Below, one piece after another: positions 25,906 through 34,182 of a stretch of DNA of 47,768 nt. Source of the stretch: RGIG9041 sp045593905 (GTDB taxonomy: Bacteria; Bacillota; Clostridia; Oscillospirales; QAKW01); contig JAZNXL010000038.1 of assembly GCA_045593905.1 (NCBI GenBank), forward strand, positions 1 to 47,768, written 5' to 3'. How positions within the stretch are numbered: the stretch's first letter is position 1; each line of letters starts with the position of its first letter. Below the pieces are notes generated by a model, which was not told the origin of the DNA, ran no database searches, and saw nothing but the letters and a program-made list of their open reading frames with translations. Made by a program: the position numbers and the translations under genes.

Positions 25906-26640
25906 ATGAAACAAGGCTTATTTAAAATTACACAAAATGTACCGCTCACCAAAAACGTATTCAAAATGCGTCTTGAGGGCGATACATCAGATATTACAGC
26001 ATCGGGTCAGTTTGTAAACATAAAGCTTGACGGACTGTTTTTAAGACGCCCCATCTCTGTTTACGACTGTGACGATAAAGCAGTTACTATCATTTACAAG
26101 GTAGTAGGTCGCGGCACCGAGCTTATGAGTACACTTAAAGACGGCGAGCTTGATGTTTTAACAGGTCTTGGCAACGGCTACGACCTGTCAAAATCAGGCG
26201 ACAAGCCGCTGCTTATAGGCGGCGGTGTTGGTGTTCCGCCAATGTACCTGCTTGCAAAAAAATTAAAAGAGCAGGGTAAAGACGTTACAGTAATACTCGG
26301 CTTTAACACAAAAGACGAAGTATTTTGTGAAGACGACTTTAAGGCTCTTGGTTGCAAAACCTATGTTACCACTGTTGATGGCAGCTACGGAACAAAAGGC
26401 TTTGTTACCGATGTTATGACAACACTCGACTATACATATTTTTACACCTGCGGTCCCGAGCCTATGTTAAAAGCAATTTACAAAGCATCCAAAACATCGG
26501 GACAGTTCAGCTTTGAAGAGCGCATGGGCTGTGGCTTTGGTGCGTGTATGGGTTGCTCTTGCAAAACAGTTGCAGGCAACATTCGTATCTGCAAAGAAGG
26601 CCCTGTACTCGAAAAGGAGGTTATACTATGGCAAGACTAA
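25906..26640 (+). CDS. pyrK: Dihydroorotate dehydrogenase electron transfer subunit
   Basis: PyrK passes electrons from the PyrD flavin to NAD+ in class 1B dihydroorotate dehydrogenase. It has the ferredoxin-reductase fold: the FAD motif RRPISVYD (residues 47-54), the NAD site LIGGGVGVPPMYLLAKKL, and a C-terminal [2Fe-2S] centre in CGFGACMGCSCK and the later IRICKEGP, giving the four cysteines. The length of 244 residues is normal. The ATG lies 8 bases after carB. The last 13 bases overlap pyrD, and the AAGGAGG of pyrD lies within the pyrK coding region. Confidence 0.96.
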   Translation: MKQGLFKITQNVPLTKNVFKMRLEGDTSDITASGQFVNIKLDGLFLRRPISVYDCDDKAVTIIYKVVGRGTELMSTLKDGELDVLTGLGNGYDLSKSGDKPLLIGGGVGVPPMYLLAKKLKEQGKDVTVILGFNTKDEVFCEDDFKALGCKTYVTTVDGSYGTKGFVTDVMTTLDYTYFYTCGPEPMLKAIYKASKTSGQFSFEERMGCGFGACMGCSCKTVAGNIRICKEGPVLEKEVILWQD

Positions 26641-27539
26641 ATGTAAATCTCCTCGGCATCGAGCTTGATAATCCCATTATTCCCGCAAGCGGTACTTTTG
26701 GCTTTGGTTACGAGTTTGCCGAGCTTTACGATATAAATATGCTTGGTACTTTTTCGTTCAAAGGTACAACGAAGGATGCGCGCTTTGGCAATCCCACTCC
26801 TCGTATCGCTGAGTGTACCTCGGGTATGATTAACGCGGTTGGTCTTCAAAACCCCGGCGTTGAAAAGGTTATAAACCAGGAACTTCCTAAACTTAAAAAG
26901 TGCTTTAATAAAAAGGTAATGGCAAACGTAAGCGGCTTTTCAATCGAAGACTACGCTTACACCTGCGAAAAGCTTGATAAATGCGAACAGGTAGGCTGGC
27001 TCGAGGTTAACGTAAGCTGTCCTAACGTACACGGCGGCGGTATGAGCTTTGGTACATCGCCCGAGGCTGCAGCCGAGGTTACACGCGCTGTTAAAAAGGT
27101 TACAACCAAACCTGTTATTATAAAGCTTTCACCAAACGTTACCGATATTGTTTCAATCGCAAAAGCGTGTGAAGAAGCAGGCGCTGATGGTATCAGTCTT
27201 ATAAACACACTTCTTGGTATGCGTATTGACCTTAAAACTAAAAAGCCTGTTATTGCAAATAAAATGGGCGGTTTTTCGGGCAGTGCAATCTTTCCTGTTG
27301 CAGTGCGTATGGTTTATCAGGTTGCAAACGCAGTTAATATTCCTGTTATCGGCATGGGCGGAGTTACCACTGCCGAAGACGTTATTGAGCTTATGCTTGC
27401 AGGCGCTACCGCAGTTCAGGTGGGCGCTGCAAACCTTGTTAACCCCTATGCTTGTCGTGATATTATAAACGACCTGCCACGAGTAATGGATAAATACAAT
27501 ATTAACAATTTAAGTGATATAATAGGAGGAACAAAATAA
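26628..27539 (+). CDS. pyrD: Dihydroorotate dehydrogenase, class 1B catalytic subunit
   Basis: This FMN enzyme oxidises dihydroorotate to orotate and works with PyrK on NAD+. Signature points are IIPASGTFGFG near the start, NAVGLQNPG, the catalytic-cysteine stretch WLEVNVSCPNVHGGG (class 1 enzymes use Cys) and the C-terminal phosphate loop VIGMGGVTTAEDVIELMLAG. The partner pyrK directly upstream places it in class 1B. I chose the ATG at 26628 (303 residues) because it has AAGGAGG 7 bases upstream; a longer reading would run deep into pyrK. The stop overlaps the pyrF start (TAATG). Confidence 0.96.
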   Translation: MARLNVNLLGIELDNPIIPASGTFGFGYEFAELYDINMLGTFSFKGTTKDARFGNPTPRIAECTSGMINAVGLQNPGVEKVINQELPKLKKCFNKKVMANVSGFSIEDYAYTCEKLDKCEQVGWLEVNVSCPNVHGGGMSFGTSPEAAAEVTRAVKKVTTKPVIIKLSPNVTDIVSIAKACEEAGADGISLINTLLGMRIDLKTKKPVIANKMGGFSGSAIFPVAVRMVYQVANAVNIPVIGMGGVTTAEDVIELMLAGATAVQVGAANLVNPYACRDIINDLPRVMDKYNINNLSDIIGGTK

Positions 27540-28237
27540 TGGGTAAGGACGTAATTATTGCTTGTGACTTTGCATCAGCCGAGCAAACATTTGCATTTTT
27601 AGACAAGTTTACAGGCAAAAAACCCTTTGTAAAAATCGGTATGGAGCTTTTTTATGCAGAGGGCCCCTCAATTGTACGTGAAATCAAAAAACGCGGTCAC
27701 AAAATCTTTTTAGACTTAAAACTTCACGATATCCCTAACACCGTTAAAAAAAGTATGAACGTTTTATCACGACTTGATGTTGATATGACAAACCTTCATG
27801 CAGCAGGTACCATCAATATGATGAAGGGCGCAATCGAAGGTCTCACACGTGAAGACGGTACAAGACCTATCCTTATTGCCGTAACACAGCTTACATCAAC
27901 TGATGAGCAAACAATGAAGACTGACCTTTTAATTAACGAGCCGATTGATAAAGTTGTTATGCACTACGCTTCAAACGCAAAGGCTGCAGGTCTTGACGGC
28001 GTTGTTTGTTCACCCCTCGAGGCAGGTAAGGTACACGACACCTGCGGTAAAGACTTTGTAACAGTAACACCCGGCGTTAGATTTGCTGACGGTGACGTAG
28101 GCGACCAAAAACGCGTTATGACACCCGAACAAGCAAAGCTTATCGGCTCTGACTACATTGTTGTAGGCAGACCTATTACAGCAGCCGATGACCCTGTTGC
28201 TGCATACGAGCGTTGCGTAAACGAATTTGTAGATTAA
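27539..28237 (+). CDS. pyrF: Orotidine 5'-phosphate decarboxylase
   Basis: PyrF decarboxylates OMP to UMP, the last step of the route. The catalytic tetrad motif D-x-K-x-x-D is seen in FLDLKLHDIPNTVKK, and the phosphate-binding end in YIVVGRPITAADDPVAAYE. At 232 residues it is the short type I enzyme found in Bacillus. The ATG shares one base with the pyrD stop and has GGAGGA upstream, so the two are probably coupled. pyrE follows after 18 bases. Confidence 0.96.
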   Translation: MGKDVIIACDFASAEQTFAFLDKFTGKKPFVKIGMELFYAEGPSIVREIKKRGHKIFLDLKLHDIPNTVKKSMNVLSRLDVDMTNLHAAGTINMMKGAIEGLTREDGTRPILIAVTQLTSTDEQTMKTDLLINEPIDKVVMHYASNAKAAGLDGVVCSPLEAGKVHDTCGKDFVTVTPGVRFADGDVGDQKRVMTPEQAKLIGSDYIVVGRPITAADDPVAAYERCVNEFVD

Positions 28238-28255
28238 TTTTTGGAGGATATAACA

Positions 28256-28888
28256 ATGCAAAAGCTTATTGCAAAAGACTTACTTAGTATTAAGGCAGTA
28301 TTTTTCAGCCCCGAAAACCCTTTTACATGGGCAAGCGGTATCAAAAGCCCTGTTTATTGCGATAACCGTTTAACACTTACCGCACCAAAGGTAAGAGACG
28401 ACGTTGAAAACGGTCTTGCTAAACTTATTAAAGAAAACTATCCCGAAGCCGAAGTGCTTATGGGTACATCAACCGCAGGTATTGCACACGCTGCAATTAC
28501 TGCTCACATTTTAGATATGCCTATGGGCTATGTTCGTTCAGGTGCAAAAGACCACGGCAGACAAAACCAAATCGAAGGTAAACTCGAAAAAGGCCAAAAA
28601 GTAGTTGTTGTTGAAGACCTTATTTCAACAGGCGGCTCGGTTATCGAGGTTGTAAATGTTCTTCGCGAGGCAGGTGCCGAGGTCCTTGGCGTTGTAAGTA
28701 TATTTACTTACGGTATGCAAAAAGGTCTTGACCGCCTTGCTGCTGCTAACGTTAAAAACATCTCGCTTACAAACTTTGACGTTATTGCTGACGTTGCCGC
28801 TGAAGAAGGCTACATCAAACCCGAAGATGTAAAACGTCTTATCGCTTTTAGAAACAATCCTTCAGACGAAAGCTGGATAACAAAATGA
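28256..28888 (+). CDS. pyrE: Orotate phosphoribosyltransferase
   Basis: PyrE joins orotate and PRPP to give OMP. The PRPP-binding motif VVVVEDLISTGGSVIEVV is clear, and so is the flexible loop (KDHGRQNQIEGKLEKGQK). The length of 210 residues is typical of the Firmicute enzyme. I chose the ATG at 28256, with TTGGAGGA upstream, over an in-frame ATG 15 bases earlier. The stop overlaps the pyrB start (ATGA). Confidence 0.95.
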   Translation: MQKLIAKDLLSIKAVFFSPENPFTWASGIKSPVYCDNRLTLTAPKVRDDVENGLAKLIKENYPEAEVLMGTSTAGIAHAAITAHILDMPMGYVRSGAKDHGRQNQIEGKLEKGQKVVVVEDLISTGGSVIEVVNVLREAGAEVLGVVSIFTYGMQKGLDRLAAANVKNISLTNFDVIADVAAEEGYIKPEDVKRLIAFRNNPSDESWITK

Positions 28889-29952
28889 GGCATTATATAA
28901 CTACTGAGGAATTTTCGGTTGAAGAACTCAACGGTCTTTTAAAAACAGCAACCGATATTAGCAAACACCCAAAAAAATACGCAAACAAGGCAAAGGGAAA
29001 AAAACTTGCAACACTCTTTTTTGAGCCGTCAACACGTACACGCTTAAGCTTTGAAGCGGCAATGCTCGAGCTTGGCGGTAGCGTTATCGGTTTTTCCGAT
29101 GCAAGCAATACATCGGCATCAAAAGGCGAGAGTATTGCAGATACTGCAAAAATAATTAGTTGCTATGCCGATATTATTGCTATGCGCCACTATTTAGAGG
29201 GCGCGCCTTACGTTGCGTCGCAAAACGCATCAATTCCTGTTATTAACGCGGGTGACGGCAGCCATTGCCACCCCACACAAACACTTGCTGACTTGTTTAC
29301 AATCTACCGTAAACGCGGTAATCTTTCGGGCATTACAGTGGGTCTTTGCGGCGATTTAAAAAACGGCAGAACAGTTCACTCGCTTATCGAGGCGCTCAGC
29401 CGTTATAAAAATATTCACTTTGTTTTAATCGCACCCGAAGAACTTGCGCTTCCCGAACACATTGAATACAGTGTTCCCAAGGAACTTAATATCACTTTCA
29501 CAAAAATATCGTCACTCGACGAGGCAATTCCTATGCTTGATGTTTTGTATATGACCCGTATTCAGCGTGAACGCTTTGACGATATTGAACAGTACGAGCG
29601 CTTAAAAGACAGCTACATTTTAACCGCTGACAAGCTTAATAACGCAAAAGAGGATATGATTATTCTGCACCCGCTGCCGCGTGTTAACGAAATCAGCGTT
29701 GCTGTAGACGACGACCCCCGTGCCTACTACTTTGAACAGGCTCGTTGCGGTAAGTATATGCGTATGGCACTTATTCTTAAGCTTTTAAACGAAAAAGACA
29801 AGTGCTCTGCTAATAAAGTTGAGATTACAAGCACCGATGGCGTTTGCAAAAACCCCAAGTGTATTATAACAACCGAGCAAGAGCTTGAACAAAAGTTCTA
29901 CACTGACGATAAGGGCACCCAGCGCTGTATCTATTGCGATTCAGCTAAATAA
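28885..29952 (+). CDS. pyrB: Aspartate carbamoyltransferase with a fused PyrI-like zinc tail
   Basis: PyrB condenses carbamoyl phosphate and aspartate. The catalytic part (residues 1 to about 307) has the carbamoyl-phosphate motif FFEPSTRTRLSFE, GDGSHCHPTQTLADLFTI in the middle, and HPLPRVNEI near the end. The last 48 residues are extra and carry four cysteines, C321-x4-C326-x21-C348-x2-C351. The spacing closely follows the zinc ligands of E. coli PyrI (C-x4-C-x23-C-x2-C). The nucleotide-binding domain of PyrI is absent, so this is not a full PyrB-PyrI fusion. I infer that the tail shapes catalytic trimer packing. It ends the operon and overlaps the convergent phosphate transporter gene by 12 bases, with no visible terminator. 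Confidence 0.93.
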   Translation: MRHYITTEEFSVEELNGLLKTATDISKHPKKYANKAKGKKLATLFFEPSTRTRLSFEAAMLELGGSVIGFSDASNTSASKGESIADTAKIISCYADIIAMRHYLEGAPYVASQNASIPVINAGDGSHCHPTQTLADLFTIYRKRGNLSGITVGLCGDLKNGRTVHSLIEALSRYKNIHFVLIAPEELALPEHIEYSVPKELNITFTKISSLDEAIPMLDVLYMTRIQRERFDDIEQYERLKDSYILTADKLNNAKEDMIILHPLPRVNEISVAVDDDPRAYYFEQARCGKYMRMALILKLLNEKDKCSANKVEITSTDGVCKNPKCIITTEQELEQKFYTDDKGTQRCIYCDSAK

Positions 29953-30891
29953 TAGCGTAAACAAATACCCCATTATAAAACACGCAGGAAAAGTTATAAG
30001 CCACGCGGCAATCATTTGCCGCGCGGTTTTTTTATTTATATCATTAGTAACGTAACCGCACCCCATAACTGCCGAGGTCTTTGCGTGGGTTGTGCTGACA
30101 GGCAGCCCCAAAACCGACGATAAAAACAGACTTATACCACCTGCAATGTCTGATGCCACGCTCTTTTTTCCGTTGACATCTACCATTTCTTTGCCAACCT
30201 TTGCAATTATCCGCCCGCCGCCAGTGAGCGTTCCAAGCGCCATAAAAACAGCGCATAGTATAACAATATAATAATTTATGCTAAAACTGTCCGAAACACC
30301 CGAGGCAAGTAAAAATATGCTTATAAACTTTTGACCGTCTTGCGCGCCGTGCATAAACGCCATCATTAATGCCGACGTTATTTGCAAGGCGTTTATTTTT
30401 TTATTGCTTATTTTCTTGTCTTTTAAAATAAAATAAAAAACATAACCTAATATAAAACCGCCAATTACCGACACAACAAGCCCAATTCCTGTAATGTATA
30501 AAAGCTTAAAGCTTGCCACTTGTTTCCTTGCAACCGCCGCGCCTATTATTGATGCAATAATGGCGTGTGATTCGCTTGTGGGTATTCCAAACACCCATGC
30601 AGTTACGGCAAGTATTATTACCGATAAAAGCGATGATATAAGCATCGGTCCGCCGCTTATATTAGACTGTAAAAATATATTTTTTGCAACAAACGGAAAA
30701 AACTTTACGCTTATAATTATTCCTAAAAAATTAAAAATCGCGGCATAAAATACCGCTTTTTTCATCGAAAGTGCACCTGAACACACGCAACCTGTAATGG
30801 CGTTTGGTGCATCAGTCCAACCGTTGACAAAAATAACACCAAGAGTTAGTGCTATTGCAAAAATTGTTTGTAAATCAAAATTAAAAATCAT
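29941..30891 (-). CDS. Inorganic phosphate transporter, PiT family
   Basis: This is a multi-spanning membrane protein that takes up phosphate with protons or sodium. The duplicated family signatures are both present: NGWTDAPNAITGCVCSGALS near the N-terminus and GLPVSTTHAKTSAVMGCG near the C-terminus; a central HGAQDGQKF follows the usual H-G-x-N/Q-D pattern. Several hydrophobic segments cover most of the 316 residues. There is no PhoU-like (DUF47) partner beside it, although such partners are common. The ATG has no strong ribosome site. Its 3' end overlaps pyrB tail to tail. Confidence 0.92.
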   Translation of the reverse strand: MIFNFDLQTIFAIALTLGVIFVNGWTDAPNAITGCVCSGALSMKKAVFYAAIFNFLGIIISVKFFPFVAKNIFLQSNISGGPMLISSLLSVIILAVTAWVFGIPTSESHAIIASIIGAAVARKQVASFKLLYITGIGLVVSVIGGFILGYVFYFILKDKKISNKKINALQITSALMMAFMHGAQDGQKFISIFLLASGVSDSFSINYYIVILCAVFMALGTLTGGGRIIAKVGKEMVDVNGKKSVASDIAGGISLFLSSVLGLPVSTTHAKTSAVMGCGYVTNDINKKTARQMIAAWLITFPACFIMGYLFTLLFS

Positions 30892-30940
30892 AACGAATAA
30901 TTTGCCCGTTTTAAAAAATACTAATTTTGAGGTGTATATT

Positions 30941-31720
30941 ATGGAACTTGTTTATAAACGCTTTTTAGCATTTATTATTATCCCAGTAATTATTGCGGCG
31001 TTTCCGTTTTTGGTGTTTGCATCAAACGACGATACTAAAAGCTATGAGTGGTATTTTAAACCAAACAATACCAACTCTCAACCCGAGGTTATACCCGAGG
31101 CTACCTTTATAAACGACTATGATGTTATGTATTGTGGAGATAATGCTGACAAGGCAATCTACCTTACATTTGATGCAGGGTATGATAGCGGTGAGCATAA
31201 CGCCATTTTAGACACACTTAAACAAAAAAAGGTAAAAGCCGCCTTTTTTGTTGACGGTAACTTTGTAAAATCAAACCCCGACATCATAAAGCGTATGTAT
31301 AAAGAGGGTCATCTTGTGTGCAATCACACAAAGAGCCACCCCGATATGACCTCATACTCGTCGTTTGAAGAGTATTCAAAGCAGATAACCGAGTGGGAGC
31401 AATTAATTAAAGATCTCGGTTTTGAGCCTACAAAGTATTTTAGGTTTCCAAGCGGTAAATTTTCAAAACAGGCGCTTGAGTATAACAAACAACTCGGACT
31501 CAAAACTGTGTTTTGGTCGTTCGCTTACTACGATTGGGTAGACGATGCTCAGCCAACTCACGAATATGCAAAAAACAAAATCTATTCGCGTGTGCATAAC
31601 GGCGCAATATTGCTTTTGCACTCAACATCAAAAACAAACTCCGAGATTCTTGGTGATGTAATTGACGACCTTACCAAAAACGGCTACTATTTTGAAACAC
31701 TTGATAATTTTAAAGAGTAA
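30941..31720 (+). CDS. PdaA-like polysaccharide (muramic delta-lactam) deacetylase
   Basis: This NodB-fold deacetylase best matches PdaA, which removes the acetyl group from N-acetylmuramic acid during muramic-lactam formation in the spore cortex. A hydrophobic signal or anchor spans about residues 8-27. The NodB motifs are TFDAGYD (D78 retained), NHTKSHPDMT (metal-binding H129 and H133), RFPSGKFS, WSFAYYDWVDDAQP and NGAILLLHSTSKTNSEIL; the last two follow the PdaA pattern rather than that of chitin deacetylases. I chose the ATG at 30941 (259 residues), which has GAGGTG upstream; the frame is open earlier, but over the divergent gene. It overlaps the next gene tail to tail by 11 bases. Confidence 0.88.
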   Translation: MELVYKRFLAFIIIPVIIAAFPFLVFASNDDTKSYEWYFKPNNTNSQPEVIPEATFINDYDVMYCGDNADKAIYLTFDAGYDSGEHNAILDTLKQKKVKAAFFVDGNFVKSNPDIIKRMYKEGHLVCNHTKSHPDMTSYSSFEEYSKQITEWEQLIKDLGFEPTKYFRFPSGKFSKQALEYNKQLGLKTVFWSFAYYDWVDDAQPTHEYAKNKIYSRVHNGAILLLHSTSKTNSEILGDVIDDLTKNGYYFETLDNFKE

Positions 31721-32306
31721 TGCCGTTATACTCCGCCTTTAGCTGTTCTATTGCTTCGGCGGAGTCCTCTTTATATTCAATACCAAAATAATCAAGTATT
31801 CCTCTTGCAATTGCAACGCCGATTTGGTAGGTGTTGTCAATTATAAGCGCGGCATCATCAGGGTTATCGTGAAATCCGACCATAACAATAACGGCGGGTG
31901 CTTTTGTTTTTCTTAGCTCATAAAACCCAAGCCCGCCAAATACGAGGGAACCGTCTGAAAGACCTATGTCCTCTACAGGTGTTAGCGGCTCTAAATAATT
32001 AAAAATATCCGATGCAAGCCGCTGTCCGTTACCGCCCTTGTAATAAAAAATCTCGCTGCCGCGCATTGTAGCATCGGCGCTTTGTGACTGAATTGCCACA
32101 TAAACATCGGGCGACTTTGCATTAGCATCGGCAACAATTTCGGTAAGCGACATTTCAGGGCTGTTGCGCTCGGTCGTAACACCGTTTCGCGCAAGCTCAT
32201 ATTCAACCACGTTTGCAATAAAATTCATACGGTTTTCTTCAGTGCCGTATCCGCCATAGCCTTTGTTAAAATGCTGTGACGACGGTGATAAATAAACTTC
32301 AGCCAT
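31710..32306 (-). CDS. Amidase_3-fold protein, probable inactive N-acetylmuramoyl-L-alanine amidase
   Basis: The fold is that of zinc-dependent N-acetylmuramoyl-L-alanine amidases (opening VYLSPSSQHFN, YGTEENRMNFIANVVE, GSEIFYY, VGFHDNPDDAALI). Two catalytic places are changed. The segment DVYVAIQSQSA has Q73 where family members normally have the zinc ligand His (as in xIHSNA), and APAVIVMVGFHDNP has M142 where the catalytic Glu is expected (VEVGFHDNP). I infer a pseudoenzyme that may still bind wall fragments or a partner. There is no signal peptide, and the length is 198 residues from an ATG with AGGAGGA. The neighbour on the other strand is the PdaA-like gene. Sequencing error is unlikely because both reading frames are clean. 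Confidence 0.82.
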   Translation of the reverse strand: MAEVYLSPSSQHFNKGYGGYGTEENRMNFIANVVEYELARNGVTTERNSPEMSLTEIVADANAKSPDVYVAIQSQSADATMRGSEIFYYKGGNGQRLASDIFNYLEPLTPVEDIGLSDGSLVFGGLGFYELRKTKAPAVIVMVGFHDNPDDAALIIDNTYQIGVAIARGILDYFGIEYKEDSAEAIEQLKAEYNGITL

Positions 32307-32352
32307 ACTATTCCTCCTATAAAAAGGTATTATAGTTTTTATTGAATAATGC

Positions 32353-32386
32353 AAAAAACCGAAGAGATTATCTCCTCGGTTTTTTA
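32353..32386 (-). terminator. Terminator of the YgiQ gene
   Basis: On the minus strand a hairpin with A/T-rich base and a CCGAGGAGA/TCTCTTCGG core (one mismatch) ends in a run of T. The TAA stop codon of the YgiQ gene lies in the loop. Confidence 0.8.
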
Positions 32387-34104
32387 TATTGTTTTTTTGT
32401 AAGTAACTGCCTTTGTGCCCGTTTTTGCTCGGGACTTGTTGCGCAGTATACCTCTTTTTTCGTAAACGGGTCGATGCCTGTAAAATACATTACGGTTGCC
32501 GCCGTTGACGGTGTTGGGTAAAAGTCTTGTACCTGCTCTGACTTTAAGTTGTGCTTTTTTATATACTCATTAAGTTTTTTCGCACTCGCCATTGTTGAGC
32601 CCGGGTGCGATGACATTAAATATGGCACAACGTACTGCTCAAGCCCTGCTTTTTTACTTGCACTGTAAAACTTATCGCAAAACTGCTCGTGTACCTTAAA
32701 GTGCGGCTTGCCCATTGTGGTTAACACCTCGTTACAAATATGCTCGGGTGCTGTGCGTAACTGACCTGATACGTGGTTTTTTGCAAGCTGTTCAATAAAC
32801 CTACCGCCGCTTGCTTTGTCTGCCATTACATAGTCGTGGCGTATACCTGAACGCACAAACACCTTTTTAACGCCTTTTACCTGTGATGCGCGTTTTAAAA
32901 TCTCAATATATTCTAAATGGCTCAAATCAAGGTTGGGGCAGGGCTCTGGTGTTAAACACCGCCTGTTTGTGCAAACTCCCTTTTTACCTTCTGCAACCGC
33001 TTTGCAAGGCCCTGTTCTAAAGTTTGCAGTAGGTCCGCCAATATCGTGTATATACCCTTTAAAATCGGGTAGTGTTGTTAAAAGCTCTACCTCTTTTATT
33101 ACCGAGTCAACACTGCGTGATGTAACGGCACGGCCTTGGTGGTAAGCAATAGCACAAAAAGCGCATCCGCCAAAGCAACCGCGATTGTGAGTGATTGAAA
33201 ACTTAACCTCGTTTATAGCAGGTATGCCGTCTTTTTTGTAAATAGGGTGAATATCGCGTGTATAGGGCAGGTTTGCTGCCGCGTCAAGTTCTTTTGTGTT
33301 AAGCGGTTTTTGCGGTGGATTTTGAACAAGTATACCCTCGGGGTATCGCTCGCACAAAACCTTTCCTGATACACTGTCACAGTTTTTATACTGAGTTTTA
33401 AACGAGTCGGCATAAGCGCGCTTGTTTTTTAAAAGCGAACTGTAGTCGGGCAGTATAATATATTCAGAGGTCGGTAAATAATCACTCGGCGCGAGCACGC
33501 AGGTACCTGCAATTGAGCGTATTTTTTTAACAGGTACACCCTTGTCTAAAAGCTTTGCAAACTGCACAACCGATTTTTCGCCCATACCGTAGCTTAAAAT
33601 ATCGGCACCGCTGTCAATGAGTATGCTCTTTCGTATTTTATTATCCCAATAATCGTAGTGTGCAAACCGCCTTAGCGATGCTTCAATACCGCCTATTAAA
33701 ATGGGTATATCACCGTAAGCCTCGCGAATTTTATTGCAATATACAATTACCGCACGGTCAGGGCGTTTGCCTGCCTTTCCGGCAGGTGAGTAATAGTCGT
33801 AGTCGCGCTTACGCTTTGCTACGGTGTAGTTGGCTACCATTGAGTCAACGTTACCTGCATTTACCAAAAACGCAAGTCTTGGTCTTCCAAGCTTTGTAAA
33901 ATCGCTTGTGCTTTTCCAGTCAGGCTGCGCAATAACTGCAACACTAAAGCCTTGCGCCTCGAGTGTTCTGCCAATAACTGCAGTACCAAACGATGGGTGG
34001 TCAATATACGCATCGCCGCTTACAATTATAAAATCGGGCTGTGATATGTGGTTTTCTTCAAGCTCTTTAATTGTCATTGGCAGCGGCCTTTTTGCTATTT
34101 CCAT
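32368..34104 (-). CDS. YgiQ family radical SAM protein
   Basis: This is a radical S-adenosylmethionine enzyme of the YgiQ/UPF0313 family. An N-terminal domain (PF08497-like: FIIVSGDAYIDHPSFGTAVI) precedes the radical SAM core with the iron-sulfur motif C310-x3-C314-x2-C317 in RGCFGGCAFCAI. A C-terminal DUF3362-type segment reads VQDFYPTPSTAATVMYFTGIDP. The length of 578 residues is in the normal range. Its reaction is unknown. The ATG start has AAAGGAGG upstream and a -10-like TATAAT at 34137-34142 on the minus strand. It is probably a single-gene unit, ending in a terminator; it is divergent from queH. Confidence 0.93.
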   Translation of the reverse strand: MEIAKRPLPMTIKELEENHISQPDFIIVSGDAYIDHPSFGTAVIGRTLEAQGFSVAVIAQPDWKSTSDFTKLGRPRLAFLVNAGNVDSMVANYTVAKRKRDYDYYSPAGKAGKRPDRAVIVYCNKIREAYGDIPILIGGIEASLRRFAHYDYWDNKIRKSILIDSGADILSYGMGEKSVVQFAKLLDKGVPVKKIRSIAGTCVLAPSDYLPTSEYIILPDYSSLLKNKRAYADSFKTQYKNCDSVSGKVLCERYPEGILVQNPPQKPLNTKELDAAANLPYTRDIHPIYKKDGIPAINEVKFSITHNRGCFGGCAFCAIAYHQGRAVTSRSVDSVIKEVELLTTLPDFKGYIHDIGGPTANFRTGPCKAVAEGKKGVCTNRRCLTPEPCPNLDLSHLEYIEILKRASQVKGVKKVFVRSGIRHDYVMADKASGGRFIEQLAKNHVSGQLRTAPEHICNEVLTTMGKPHFKVHEQFCDKFYSASKKAGLEQYVVPYLMSSHPGSTMASAKKLNEYIKKHNLKSEQVQDFYPTPSTAATVMYFTGIDPFTKKEVYCATSPEQKRAQRQLLTKKQYKKPRR

Positions 34105-34147
34105 ATTGCGCCTCCTTTCATATTATTTAATTATATATTATACCAAC

Positions 34148-34176
34148 TTGAAAATCAATAAAATACCGCTTATAAT
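34148..34176 (+). promoter_or_regulatory. Promoter of queH (predicts a leaderless mRNA)
   Basis: TTGAAA (34148-34153) and TATAAT (34171-34176) are 17 bases apart. The expected start is near 34183, which is the A of the queH ATG. Confidence 0.7.
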
Positions 34177-34182
34177 GTGTGT

